DNA of 49,508 nt from Leptolyngbyaceae cyanobacterium MO_188.B28 (GTDB lineage: Bacteria > Cyanobacteriota > Cyanobacteriia > Phormidesmidales > Phormidesmidaceae). The stretch covers positions 1 to 49,508 of the forward strand of contig JASJDH010000006.1 of assembly GCA_030065175.1 (NCBI GenBank), given 5' to 3'. Shown piece by piece: positions 30,411 through 38,820 of this stretch (its first letter is position 1; every line of letters starts with the position of its first letter). Below the pieces are notes generated by a model that was not told where the DNA came from, did no database searches, and saw nothing but the letters and a program-made list of their open reading frames with translations. A program made the translations under genes and the position numbers.

Positions 30411-31799
30411 TCAAATACCCAACGCCACCTTCGCAATATTCAGATAAATTAAAATTCCTAAGATATCTACAATGGTAGTGATGAAGGGCGCAGACATAAG
30501 GGTGGGATCAAAGCCCAAAGAGCGAAACAGGAAGGGTAACGCGGCGCCGGTCGCCGCCGAAATCAGCGTAATGCTGAATAGACTGACGCCAACCGTAAAC
30601 CCAATTTCACCCTTGCCTAAGAATAAGAAAATAGACACTAACACAAGAATCCCCAAGATAATTCCCAGCATGCCGCCTGCAACCAGTTCTCGAAAAATAA
30701 TAAAACTGGGTTTTTTATCCCTTAGGGTATCCGTGCTTAAGCCTCGAATCACTACCGTAGAAGACTGAGCGCCCACATTTCCCCCAGCGTCAATAATCAG
30801 AGGGGTGAAAAAAGCCAGGGCGATCACTTCCTCTAGAACAGCCTCATAACTGCTCATAATCACAATCGTGATTGAATTTGTCAGCAATAACACTAACAAC
30901 CAGGGAATTCGCTTTTTGGTCATTTCAAGTAGACCAATTTGGAAGTAGTTATCGCCATCGGACTGGACAGCTCCCATGGTATAAATATCTTCTGTTGCTT
31001 CTTCCTGCAAAATATCAATCACATCGTCAACCGTCACCACCCCTAAGAGGTGGCTCTCCTTATCAACAATCGGTAAAGCCAGCAGATCATAGCGTTGAAT
31101 CAGTAGCGCCACTTCCTCTTGATCCGTCCCCGTATGGGCGTAAATCACATCTCGGGTCATGATTTCTCCCAGGGACTGTTCAGGAGACGCCAGAATCAAA
31201 TCTTTCAGGGAAAGAATACCGATTAAACGTTTGGAGGCGTCGGTGACGTAGAGATAGTAACTGACCTCTGAGATCTTCGCCAAACTGCGAATCCGCTCTT
31301 GGGCTTGAACGGCGGTCAAATCCTGCTTGAGGGCGATATACTTAGGGGTCATAATTCGCCCAGCCGTGTTGGCTTGGTACCCCAACAGCAAAGACGTGGT
31401 CTGACGTTCTTCCGGACTGAGCTGTGAGAGCATTCGCCGAACAACTTTGGGGGGCAACTCATCAAACAACCTGGCCCGGTCGTTGGGAGACATTTGATTA
31501 ACGATATCGATGGCTTCTTGATCCCGAAAGTCTTGGATCAGGGCTTGTTGGATACTGGGATCAAGCTGTTCATACACTTCAATCGCTTCTGCCTTATTCA
31601 GTAAGCGAAAGGCAATGACTTGGAGCGTTTCTGGTAATTCTTCAATGGCTTCAGCAATGTCTACGGGTTGAACCGGGCCTAGAATTATCTTGGCCCCTTC
31701 AAAGTTCCGCTGCTCTAAGAGAATTTGAAGCTGACTGCGAACTAACTGGCGCAACTCACTGCGCCAGACGGTTAGGAGGGTTGCTGCATCTTCAGTCAC
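30411..31799 (-). CDS. mgtE: Magnesium transporter MgtE
   Basis: A 462-residue Mg2+ channel of the inner membrane. Residues about 20-135 form the helical MgtE_N domain (DIAEAIEELPETLQVIAFRL, RLFDELPPKVVRRML). Two CBS domains at about 140-260 include GRIMTPKYIAL and LLGVVTVDDVIDI. Five membrane helices follow, with the pore region FFTPLIIDAGGNVGAQSSTV, whose GGNVGAQ is the family signature. The start is GTG with GGAGAG 8 bases upstream. Cytosolic Mg2+ closes the channel through the N and CBS domains in characterised homologues. The stop lies 11 bp from repeat copy C. Confidence 0.96.
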   Translation of the reverse strand: MTEDAATLLTVWRSELRQLVRSQLQILLEQRNFEGAKIILGPVQPVDIAEAIEELPETLQVIAFRLLNKAEAIEVYEQLDPSIQQALIQDFRDQEAIDIVNQMSPNDRARLFDELPPKVVRRMLSQLSPEERQTTSLLLGYQANTAGRIMTPKYIALKQDLTAVQAQERIRSLAKISEVSYYLYVTDASKRLIGILSLKDLILASPEQSLGEIMTRDVIYAHTGTDQEEVALLIQRYDLLALPIVDKESHLLGVVTVDDVIDILQEEATEDIYTMGAVQSDGDNYFQIGLLEMTKKRIPWLLVLLLTNSITIVIMSSYEAVLEEVIALAFFTPLIIDAGGNVGAQSSTVVIRGLSTDTLRDKKPSFIIFRELVAGGMLGIILGILVLVSIFLFLGKGEIGFTVGVSLFSITLISAATGAALPFLFRSLGFDPTLMSAPFITTIVDILGILIYLNIAKVALGI

Positions 31800-32290
31800 G
31801 CCAAGCTCTCCTTTGACTCGTTGGACTCCCTTGGCTCCACTCCGCTAAAAGGGCGACGCCCTAAAATCCCCAGGCGCCGATTTCTCTAACGCTTGAGTAC
31901 TGAGCAGAGCACTTACAGCATCCCTCAAAATTGGCTGGACCGGCTACCTTTATACTGGGTTTTTGAGTTTGTTTTTTGGATTTATGTTTTTGGGGTTAGC
32001 ATGCCAAGGTAGGGACGTACGACTGTACGTCCCTAACGCAGAAAGTTTGACCAGGTGAAATTTAATCTAATCCATAGGTCAGCTATGAACTTAAAGCGGG
32101 GAACTTTGCATGGAGCGGAGTACAGGAGTCAGGAGACAGAATCCAATTTCCAACTGACTGCTAACTTCTATATTCCTTATTCCCTCTCGAAAGCACCCAG
32201 CTCTCTCAGGGATTTGCAGCTGAATTACAACCCGTCAACCCATCAAACACTGTCTACCAGGACTTGAATTTTTCACAAATCCCCAATGGC
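31800..32290. other. Spacer with two palindromic repeats
   Basis: No gene is supported. A tight AGGGCG-A-CGCCCT palindrome lies at about 31850-31862 in the mgtE leader. A hairpin lies at 32010-32035, and a degenerate ACAGGAGTCAG-type repeat at about 32121-32195. No recognisable Mg2+ riboswitch could be identified by eye. Confidence 0.5.
32010..32035. repeat. Short perfect hairpin repeat
   Basis: TAGGGACGTAC and GTACGTCCCTA are perfect 11-bp arms around GACT, a common type of spacer palindrome. Confidence 0.7.
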
Positions 32291-33301
32291 TCAAGGGTGA
32301 ATGCGCTCAACCTTCAGTCCTGAGCAGGCAATGGCTCGGCTGCAGCGCTCAGGGGAAGGATCGCCTGCACAAATCCGCCGATCCAGTTGATGGGCGATCG
32401 CCAGCATCGCTTTATCCGGCAACCAAGGGAAAATAATGGTGTCTCCCGGCTCAGAATAGAGCATCAGGGTCTGCTTAATCGTGCCTTCCTTCAGAGGAGA
32501 TTCCGGCAGCAAGAGTAAGGTATTGGCGCGTTCAATCAGCCAATCATGGCCCCAGTCGTCCGTGATCGCCACCGCCAAGTCAGCTTGGGGAGCCCGCTCA
32601 TGGAAATGAGCAGCGGCGGTGTCCCCACAGAATAAGACATGCTTCTTCCCGAGCAAATACCAATCCCCTAACTTGACCTGGGGAGGGGCATAGGATGGAA
32701 TCGCGACGGGCTTCGGTTCTGATGTTCGGACCACGACAGGCTTTAGTTTGCCGACAGGTTCCGTTTTTGGGATAAACGCGATAATTTCAGGCCGAATCGG
32801 GGTCGCTTGAGGGATTTCGGGAGCAACCTTTACGACTTCTATTGTGGAAGCCGCGCTAGAAGGTGATTGCTTTGCCGCTTGCAGGGCCTTGCGAAGGGTA
32901 CTATGGGTCACCTTCTCCCCCTGACAGGCGCGGTGCATAAATTCATCGCGAAGCGTTTGCGGCGTTGAAGGGGCGGCCAATAGATAGAGGGCCGAGGCGG
33001 CGATATCTACTTGGGTAAAATTTGCACGTTCAGGAAAGGCTTCATAGACGTTGATGAAGTTGTAAGCCGTCCGACGGCTCCAGCCAAACTCAACACTCAG
33101 CCATGCTTCGAACTGACCGTGCTTGAGGCGCGATCGCACGTCAGAGAGTTTCTGACCGACTTCCCAAATATCCTGGGCCGTTCGCCGCAGCCGCTCCCGA
33201 ATTTCACCTGCGCGTTGTTGAACCACAAGGCGCTGTTCAATCCCCAAAGAGCCGTAATCAAAGCCTTCAACTGCTTGATCTTTCTTGAGTACCTTACTCA
33301 T
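32291..33301 (-). CDS. DUF3102-like protein fused to a degenerate DNA adenine methyltransferase domain
   Basis: A 336-residue protein. Residues about 20-145 are helical and resemble the DUF3102 type (DIWEVGQKLSDVRSRLKHGQ, FEAWLSVEFGWSRRTAYNFI), with a putative helix-turn-helix-like region. A Pro-rich linker follows. From 208 on the order of motifs recalls ParB-linked N6-adenine methylases: VKLGDWYLLGKKHVLFCGDT, then ADLAVAITDDWG (T247-W250) where DPPY is expected, then GDTIIFPWLPDKAMLAIAHQ where DPFxGxGTT is expected, then DPSPERCSRAI. Both catalytic and SAM motifs are lost, so it is probably inactive as a methylase and perhaps a DNA-binding regulator. Confidence 0.65.
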   Translation of the reverse strand: MSKVLKKDQAVEGFDYGSLGIEQRLVVQQRAGEIRERLRRTAQDIWEVGQKLSDVRSRLKHGQFEAWLSVEFGWSRRTAYNFINVYEAFPERANFTQVDIAASALYLLAAPSTPQTLRDEFMHRACQGEKVTHSTLRKALQAAKQSPSSAASTIEVVKVAPEIPQATPIRPEIIAFIPKTEPVGKLKPVVVRTSEPKPVAIPSYAPPQVKLGDWYLLGKKHVLFCGDTAAAHFHERAPQADLAVAITDDWGHDWLIERANTLLLLPESPLKEGTIKQTLMLYSEPGDTIIFPWLPDKAMLAIAHQLDRRICAGDPSPERCSRAIACSGLKVERIHP

Positions 33302-34068
33302 AATTCGTATAAAACTATTCCTCTTTCCATAGGAGGATATCTAAACTTACACCCTCTGCCCATCAACCTCAAGTGAGAAGCTCAATAGGTAGCCTTATAC
33401 AGAAAGGCGTCAGAAGACACGAGTCATTCTTTAAGACAATACCGTATTACTACCCAATGAAAAATCGAAGACTGGCTACCCTGAATAAATCTCTCTCGGT
33501 TGCAATATCGCTTATAGTATGCAGTCTTCCAATATGCACCTATTCAGATTAGCAGCATTTTATACTTGATTCAGCTCATTTTGCATAATCCTTTAAAGAG
33601 ATTTCAAATGACGCCTAATAACTAGCAAAGAGACTTCACAGCGAACGAGAGACACAAAGCCCTTTCATTTCGTCAAAGCGCCAAGCCAAACCGACCAGTA
33701 TAAGAAAAGACTTCTCTACTGAACTCCTGAAAATATCCACGATTTCTCATTTATTTGGATCACCCGACCAGACATTTGTCCGGTTAAAGCGCCCCAAAAA
33801 TCACCTGAGAGAATGACCAGGAAAGCGCCCAAGCGTTTCTGAGAAGGCCTTTCAAACATTGCCGGAAGCTTGGATGAGAAGACGTTCCACCGCCGTCTGA
33901 ATTGCCTTTTTTGCGGTTTAAGTTCAGTAAACATCAAGGATTGATATAAAATAATTAAGAAATTAAAAATTAAATAAATAAATGTAAATATCAGGAACTT
34001 GGCGCTGGTCGCCTCTGGTTTTTGCTTCAGCTTTTGCAGTTTGAATCTCACAGGGAGTCTATACCGAC
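33302..34068. other. Long AT-rich spacer
   Basis: Apart from a 111-codon minus-strand ORF (33716-34051, basic, one hydrophobic segment, no recognised family and weakly supported), I see no gene, repeat or RNA here. It must hold the promoters of both divergent neighbours. No strong motif stands out. Confidence 0.5.
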
Positions 34069-34434
34069 ATGGGATTTGAAGGATTACTCTATCTGGCCCT
34101 AGGACTCTTCGCTGGATCCGTTAGCGGTCTCATCGGCATCGGCGGCGGCGTTCTAATCACCCCCGCTCTGATCTATTGGTTTAACTTTTCTCAGCATGAA
34201 GCCCAAGGAACGACACTGGCTTTACTGGTTCCGCCAATTGGGCTGTTAGGAGCCTGGACATATTACCAAAGGGGCCACGTCGATGTTCGAGTAGCCCTTT
34301 TAATTTGTGGGGGATTTATCTTGGGCGGATTGCTGGGGGCGAAGTTCGCCGTCAATTTATCTGATTTATTGCTGAAGCGGATTTTTGGCGGCGCTCTGCT
34401 GGTTATTGCACTTCGAATGATACTTTCAAAGTAA
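34069..34434 (+). CDS. TauE/SafE-family permease, half-size
   Basis: A 121-residue membrane protein equal to one repeat of the usual two-repeat TauE/SafE (DUF81) family. It has the signature GSVSGLIGIGGGVLITPALI near the start, then HEAQGTTLALLVPP and a second pair of helices ending LLLKRIFGGALLVIALRMI. Family members move sulfite, sulfonates or other organic anions. At this length it would have to dimerise to form the full fold. AGGGAG precedes the ATG by about 12 bases. The sequence after the stop shows no continuation of the second repeat in frame. Confidence 0.85.
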   Translation: MGFEGLLYLALGLFAGSVSGLIGIGGGVLITPALIYWFNFSQHEAQGTTLALLVPPIGLLGAWTYYQRGHVDVRVALLICGGFILGGLLGAKFAVNLSDLLLKRIFGGALLVIALRMILSK

Positions 34435-34553
34435 GTCTTGGGTAAGCTGTTCGCATTTAAATTCCAGGACGATCTTTGGCCTGGGATGATTGCAACGCAC
34501 GAATTGTGCAACTTGAATGCACATGAGCCTAATCCGGATTGGGTCAGACGCCT

Positions 34554-35291
34554 TCACCACTTTTCCGCAAAGGGACGAATCTCTACGTCAAAGGACCATG
34601 CCGATCGCGGTTGATGCGCGACGTGAAACACCTCCTCTGCAATATCGACGGGTTGGCAGAAAAAGTCTTCGGATAGATTCTGCCGCTGATTCAACGGCTC
34701 AGTATGAAGTCCCTGAGCAGGTTTATCCCTGGACCAGGGGGTGGCGATCGCGGCGTCAATTGTAATGTAAGCCACATGCACGCCCTTTGGCCCCAAATCA
34801 CGCGCTAGGGATTGAGCTAAAATCCGTTGCGCCGCTTTGGTGGGGGCGAACAGAGCATAGGTGGGAATGCCCCTTAGTGCAGCGGTATTTCCAGTGACGA
34901 TGATGGTTCCGCTTCCCGCATTAACCATAGCGGGCGCCAGGTCACGAGCAAGATAGAGCAGTGAAGTGGTGTTTACGCGAAAGTTTTGCTCCAGGGCCTC
35001 AGGGTCAGCTTCTAGAAAGGAGCCAAATGTGGCGCTGACGGCATTATGAATCAGGACAAAGGGATTACCCATGTCTGATCGGATGGTGTTAAGGGTGGCT
35101 AACAGCGTGTCTAAGTCGCCAACGTCGCAGACATACGCCTTGGCGTTAGTCATCTCGCCCTCAAGTGTTTGCAGGCGATCGCGATTGCGGGCTATCATCG
35201 CCACTTGATAGCCGCCTTTGGCGAATCGACGAGCGATAGCAGCTCCGGTACCGTCGCCAACCCCAGTAATTAAACAGATTGGTTTGGTCAC
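34554..35291 (-). CDS. Short-chain dehydrogenase/reductase with atypical active site
   Basis: A 245-residue SDR-fold protein. The coenzyme loop is ITGVGDGTGAAIARRFA and HNAVSATFG takes the place of NNAG. The catalytic part reads IIVTGNTAALRGIPTYALFA then PTKAAQ. The lysine is present, but the usual catalytic Tyr of YxxxK is Phe (FAPTK) and the Ser is Thr or displaced. A minor SDR family with FAPxK is known, so it may still bind NAD(P) or act differently. The GTG at 35291 is chosen because AAGGAGG sits 7 bases upstream. The ATG at 35309 overlaps that site. It is the last gene of the nitrilase island. Confidence 0.85.
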   Translation of the reverse strand: MTKPICLITGVGDGTGAAIARRFAKGGYQVAMIARNRDRLQTLEGEMTNAKAYVCDVGDLDTLLATLNTIRSDMGNPFVLIHNAVSATFGSFLEADPEALEQNFRVNTTSLLYLARDLAPAMVNAGSGTIIVTGNTAALRGIPTYALFAPTKAAQRILAQSLARDLGPKGVHVAYITIDAAIATPWSRDKPAQGLHTEPLNQRQNLSEDFFCQPVDIAEEVFHVAHQPRSAWSFDVEIRPFAEKW

Positions 35292-35447
35292 AGCACACCT
35301 CCTTGTCATTATGGGTTGAAGGAATCATTGATCTACTGGATGGTCCAGTGTTTCTTGATGAAGTAGACACTATTTATCAAGCAGCCATCCACTCAATAAA
35401 GTTGCTAAGGTAATTTCTGAAAAAGAAACTACCGAGAAAAAACTATT

Positions 35448-35494
35448 GTGTAGGTTGGGTTGAACGAAGTGAACCCCAACAGAACAGAGATATT
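35448..35494. repeat. GTAGGTTGGGTTGA dispersed repeat
   Basis: GTAGGTTGGGTTGAACGAAG then TGAACCCCAACA is a well-known kind of spacer repeat in cyanobacteria. A relative lies at 48708-48785. The partial inverted halves can pair. Confidence 0.65.
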
Positions 35495-35556
35495 GGGAGC
35501 GTTGGATCTCTTACCTCGACACCCATATCAACAGTATATTCATTTTGGGAATTCTT

Positions 35557-36237
35557 CTAACGATGGGAGATTTGGCGTAAAGTCTGTAAAGTTTCTTCCG
35601 TCGTCCAGACCGTATTCGCTATCATGCGAAAATTCACCAAGGCGGCTTTATATCCATCTCCTTCAGGGACTTTGGCGCCCGCCGTCGCATCTTTCACCAC
35701 AGCAACTTCAAAACCTTGCTCCAGTAACTCACGCATGTGAGATTCGACACAGAGATTAGCAGACATGCCCGCCAGGATAATTTTGTCGATTCTTCGCTTT
35801 CTCAGCTGCAAAATCAAATCGTTGTTTTCAGGGCCATAGACCTTGTGGGGGCTACAAACAATCGTATGGCCGTCTTCAATGTATGGCTTGTATTGCGCTA
35901 GCCAATCTGCGCCAGAGCCTATGAATCCCTCCAGGGTCAGTGGACCTTGACGATCAAACATATGAATGTCGTGCATCAGAGTTTCTACCGCCCCTTCAAA
36001 CTTCCAGCCGTAGTCAGTCGGATAGTAGTAATGGGGAGAGATAAACAACGGTAGATGATAAGCTTTTGCTGCTTTCATCAGAGCGGCAATATTTTCAACG
36101 GCTTTATTTTCAATCACGCTTTCACCCACGACGCCCCAAGCTACACCCTTCGGACTCAGGAAGTCATTTTGCGGATCGACAATAAGAATAGCCGTACAGT
36201 CTACATCAATCGTCATACCAGGATTAGGAAGAGCCAT
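35557..36237 (-). CDS. Isochorismatase-like cysteine hydrolase
   Basis: A 226-residue cytosolic alpha/beta hydrolase of the isochorismatase superfamily. The catalytic triad is visible: D21 in AILIVDPQNDFL, K132 in SPHKVYGPENNDL, and C163 in GMSANLCVESHMRELLEQG. Members with Cys are amidases or ureido-hydrolases (nicotinamidase, biuret, ureidoacrylate and similar), whereas true isochorismatases act without the Cys. Here it follows nitrilase by 47 bp and probably hydrolyses an amide or carbamoyl intermediate of the same pathway, which is inference. The substrate cannot be assigned. Confidence 0.9.
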   Translation of the reverse strand: MALPNPGMTIDVDCTAILIVDPQNDFLSPKGVAWGVVGESVIENKAVENIAALMKAAKAYHLPLFISPHYYYPTDYGWKFEGAVETLMHDIHMFDRQGPLTLEGFIGSGADWLAQYKPYIEDGHTIVCSPHKVYGPENNDLILQLRKRRIDKIILAGMSANLCVESHMRELLEQGFEVAVVKDATAGAKVPEGDGYKAALVNFRMIANTVWTTEETLQTLRQISHR

Positions 36238-36284
36238 CAGTTCGACCTCTTTAATTCGACCTCTCTAATATGTGAATTACAGGT

Positions 36285-37295
36285 TTATATTTGTTCATTG
36301 CCATTGGTGGCCAATGACTTAAATTGAGTAGTTGTCAATTTTGTCATTGACTCAAGCACTTGATATGCTTCAGTGTTCACCCATAAACTGAGCAAATCGG
36401 GTCGAGCATAGTGACCGCTAGCGTCATACCAATGAGCCATATCAGCAATGGCGTTGAAATCAAGCTCAGCATAGAGAATGCCCTCTTGGTCTTTGAGCGG
36501 TTCCGCCAGATATTCGCCCCCTGGCGCCACAATGGCTGACCACCCCCCGCCTTCTCGCAGAAACTGGCGTTGATAATCAGTTTCACATAGCTTCTCATAC
36601 CCTTCCCGATCCAATGTGCCTTGCGCATTGAGAACAAAACACTCGCCGACAAGCGCATGATAACGAGCAGCTAGTTCTGAAGCCAGATTGAACTTATCCG
36701 TCTTAGGATACCAAGCGGCAGACCCGCCAAACCAAGATGCCACATGAATTTGGGGACGTTGCGCAATCAAGGCGTGGCGGGCTAGATCCATTGTATGTTC
36801 CCAGCAAATTAACCCGCTTAGGCGATATCGACTGAAATTCCAAGTACGAATATTCGCGCCATCCCCCATCCCCCAGCAGGTTCGTTCCGCATGGGTGGGC
36901 ATGATCTTTCGATGTTTCCCCAGCAATTGACCTTGCCGATCAATAAATAGGAGAGTATTGTAGCAGGTATTGCCATCCCGTTCATTCACGCCCATCACGA
37001 CATCGATAGTGTTGGCGCGGGCTGTTTCACACAGCACATTAGTGGTTTTGCTGGGAACTTCGACTCCATTGAGAAACCATTCCTTGAATAAACCGTGATA
37101 CCACTCGGGGGCTCCCAACCAAATATGGTAGGGATAGCCGGGTAGAAAGGATTCAGAAAAGGTCACAAGTTCAGCCCCTTGTCCAGCCGCTTCTTCGATC
37201 AAAGCGACTGCTTTGTCTAGAGTCTTTTCACGGTCATAGAGAATAGAGGCAGCCTGTACAACCGCTGCTTTGACGGTAGGAAATACATCACCCAT
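36285..37295 (-). CDS. Nitrilase-family carbon-nitrogen hydrolase (copy 1)
   Basis: A 336-residue enzyme with the nitrilase triad: E48 in LVTFSESFLPGYP, K130 in GKHRKIMPTHAER, and C164 in GLICWEHTMDLARHAL. The CWEH context and length fit true nitrilase/cyanide hydrolases that convert R-CN to the acid plus NH3, rather than amidases. It is a paralogue of the gene at 38821 with the same catalytic numbering. AGGAGA precedes the ATG by 8 bases. It is 43 bp downstream of the tautomerase gene, in the TetR-linked island. Confidence 0.92.
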   Translation of the reverse strand: MGDVFPTVKAAVVQAASILYDREKTLDKAVALIEEAAGQGAELVTFSESFLPGYPYHIWLGAPEWYHGLFKEWFLNGVEVPSKTTNVLCETARANTIDVVMGVNERDGNTCYNTLLFIDRQGQLLGKHRKIMPTHAERTCWGMGDGANIRTWNFSRYRLSGLICWEHTMDLARHALIAQRPQIHVASWFGGSAAWYPKTDKFNLASELAARYHALVGECFVLNAQGTLDREGYEKLCETDYQRQFLREGGGWSAIVAPGGEYLAEPLKDQEGILYAELDFNAIADMAHWYDASGHYARPDLLSLWVNTEAYQVLESMTKLTTTQFKSLATNGNEQI

Positions 37296-37338
37296 GATTT
37301 AATCTCCTGATTAGTTGATTATTTGTAAGGTTCATCGA

Positions 37339-37593
37339 TCACTTTTTCTCGGGATCATTTATCCGCAAGTCTCCACTTTTGACTGCTCGGATAGCTTCAG
37401 ACGTAAAAGACACGCCGCCGACACTCCAGTCCTCAGCATCGTGCTCTTCAATCAGGATCATGATGTACTGCTTGAAGTCTGGATCCCCGTCACCTTCAAT
37501 CTCGATCAGCAATTCAGTCAGGCGGTCATGAAGTTCCTGTTTCTGGCCTTTACTCAAGAGTCCCTTGGCTGTACGAATATTTACGAAAGGCAT
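37339..37593 (-). CDS. Tautomerase-family protein (4-oxalocrotonate tautomerase-like)
   Basis: An 84-residue protein beginning MPFVNIRTAKGLLSKGQKQE. After removal of Met, Pro1 would be the catalytic base of this superfamily. The beta-alpha-beta pattern and the later YIMILIEEHDAEDWSVGG match the family, which isomerises keto-enol substrates or hydrates/dehalogenates activated acids as an oligomer. AGGAGA precedes the ATG. It sits between the amidinotransferase and nitrilase genes and probably processes an unsaturated acid in the same pathway. Confidence 0.88.
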   Translation of the reverse strand: MPFVNIRTAKGLLSKGQKQELHDRLTELLIEIEGDGDPDFKQYIMILIEEHDAEDWSVGGVSFTSEAIRAVKSGDLRINDPEKK

Positions 37594-37714
37594 AGCGTTA
37601 TTTCTCCTACATGCAGTATTGTTTCAATTCAATTTCAATCAAATTTGTCACCTTACGACAGTTCGTGTCGCGGCTTGGAGTCAATGAATAAAGGGACTCC
37701 AAGCCGAGTATTAA

Positions 37715-38704
37715 TTACTCCAGGCTGCTCTCCCGCACCAGGGGGTGATGCCAACAACGCAAGGAACCTCCTTGCCAGTAAATAGCGCTCATGGGAGTTG
37801 TAATCACTTTCTGTCCAGCTTCACGAAGCGCTTCAGCTAAGTCTGGCAGCTCACTCGCCACAATCAGCGTCTCCTCATCTAGCACCAGATGATTACAGGC
37901 CAATTTCGACTGCGCGTCTTCAAAGGACTGGTCGATCAGTCGCCAACCTTTGAGAAAATCAGGCAACCCATCCACAAATCCTTCATGGCAAACAACAGCT
38001 AGCCCTGGACGTAAAATGGACAGCACAAAATCTAGATGGAGAAAGTGCTTGGTGATAGGAATTTTATGCACTTGGTAATCCGAACCAAGCGTTGCCCGCA
38101 ACCAGTCAATTCCAGCATCGTTACTGGCATTTCCGCTGCAGCCGACGTAGATGTCATGTCCGAGTACAAAGACATCTCCACCTTCAAGAAAAGGCGTCTC
38201 ATCCCAGCCTTCTTGGCCATAAGGGATTGGAGGCGCCACAGGCATATAAATAATCCTGGCATTGCTATTTTTTAAGCGATCGCCAATTGTGCGGCGGAGT
38301 GGAAACCGTTCTTTTCTGCGGCCAATCAGCTTCAGTGCTGGTTCAATGAACGTGTCGCCAATCACAATCATGGCGCCGCGTGGGAAAAACTGGGTAGTAA
38401 AGTCGTCTAAGTCTGAAAGATACTGTTCCTCCTCGGCAGTAAATGGCTTCAGTTGATGAACGATAACATCATGATCTTTGAGAATTTTGATGACGGCGTC
38501 GATCTGTTGAACCTGCCGCCGATAAAGTTTGGGATCAGCTGCTTCCAGAGTCTTACCCGCATACTTCTCATACCGAGAAATACCTGCCTTACTTACAAAG
38601 TTGTGAACTAAGGGAGGGGCAATCGTTGGATATTTTACATAGGGATAGCCAACAACGACCTCCTTGAGTGTTCCCCATTCATGGTTAACGCAAATCTCAC
38701 GCAT
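37715..38704 (-). CDS. Amidinotransferase / arginine-deiminase-family protein
   Basis: A 329-residue guanidino-group-modifying enzyme. The start is set at the ATG at 38704, which has a perfect AAGGAGGA 7 bases upstream. A longer frame exists to 38758. Catalytic residues of the fold appear in order: D177 in FLEGGDVFVLG, H223 in HFLHLDFVLSI, and the nucleophilic C317 in GGSLRCWHHPLV. The N-terminus VNHEWGTLKEVVVGYP is typical of glycine or inosamine amidinotransferases. The exact donor and acceptor are not inferable. It follows nitrilase copy 2 by 116 bp, linking guanidino and nitrile chemistry in one operon. Confidence 0.88.
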   Translation of the reverse strand: MREICVNHEWGTLKEVVVGYPYVKYPTIAPPLVHNFVSKAGISRYEKYAGKTLEAADPKLYRRQVQQIDAVIKILKDHDVIVHQLKPFTAEEEQYLSDLDDFTTQFFPRGAMIVIGDTFIEPALKLIGRRKERFPLRRTIGDRLKNSNARIIYMPVAPPIPYGQEGWDETPFLEGGDVFVLGHDIYVGCSGNASNDAGIDWLRATLGSDYQVHKIPITKHFLHLDFVLSILRPGLAVVCHEGFVDGLPDFLKGWRLIDQSFEDAQSKLACNHLVLDEETLIVASELPDLAEALREAGQKVITTPMSAIYWQGGSLRCWHHPLVRESSLE

Positions 38705-38820
38705 GACTTTTTCCTCCTTATTAGAAATCAGGATCTGTTGTAAGGATGTCTTGCCCATGCCAACTGTTATCCCCAGTCGGCATGGGGTTTTCTTTCGGTC
38801 TGAAGCTGTTCAGCCTACTT

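Noticed and set aside
31800-32000. Mg2+ riboswitch before mgtE
   Set aside because: No recognisable M-box or ykoK-type conserved segments. Only a short palindrome is seen.
33716-34051. 111-codon minus-strand ORF in the long spacer
   Set aside because: Composition is odd and basic, no family is recognised, and it overlaps the promoter region of the divergent permease. Kept only as a note.
37315-37785. 156-codon plus-strand ORF across the tautomerase gene
   Set aside because: It is antisense to a well-supported gene and shows no family signature.
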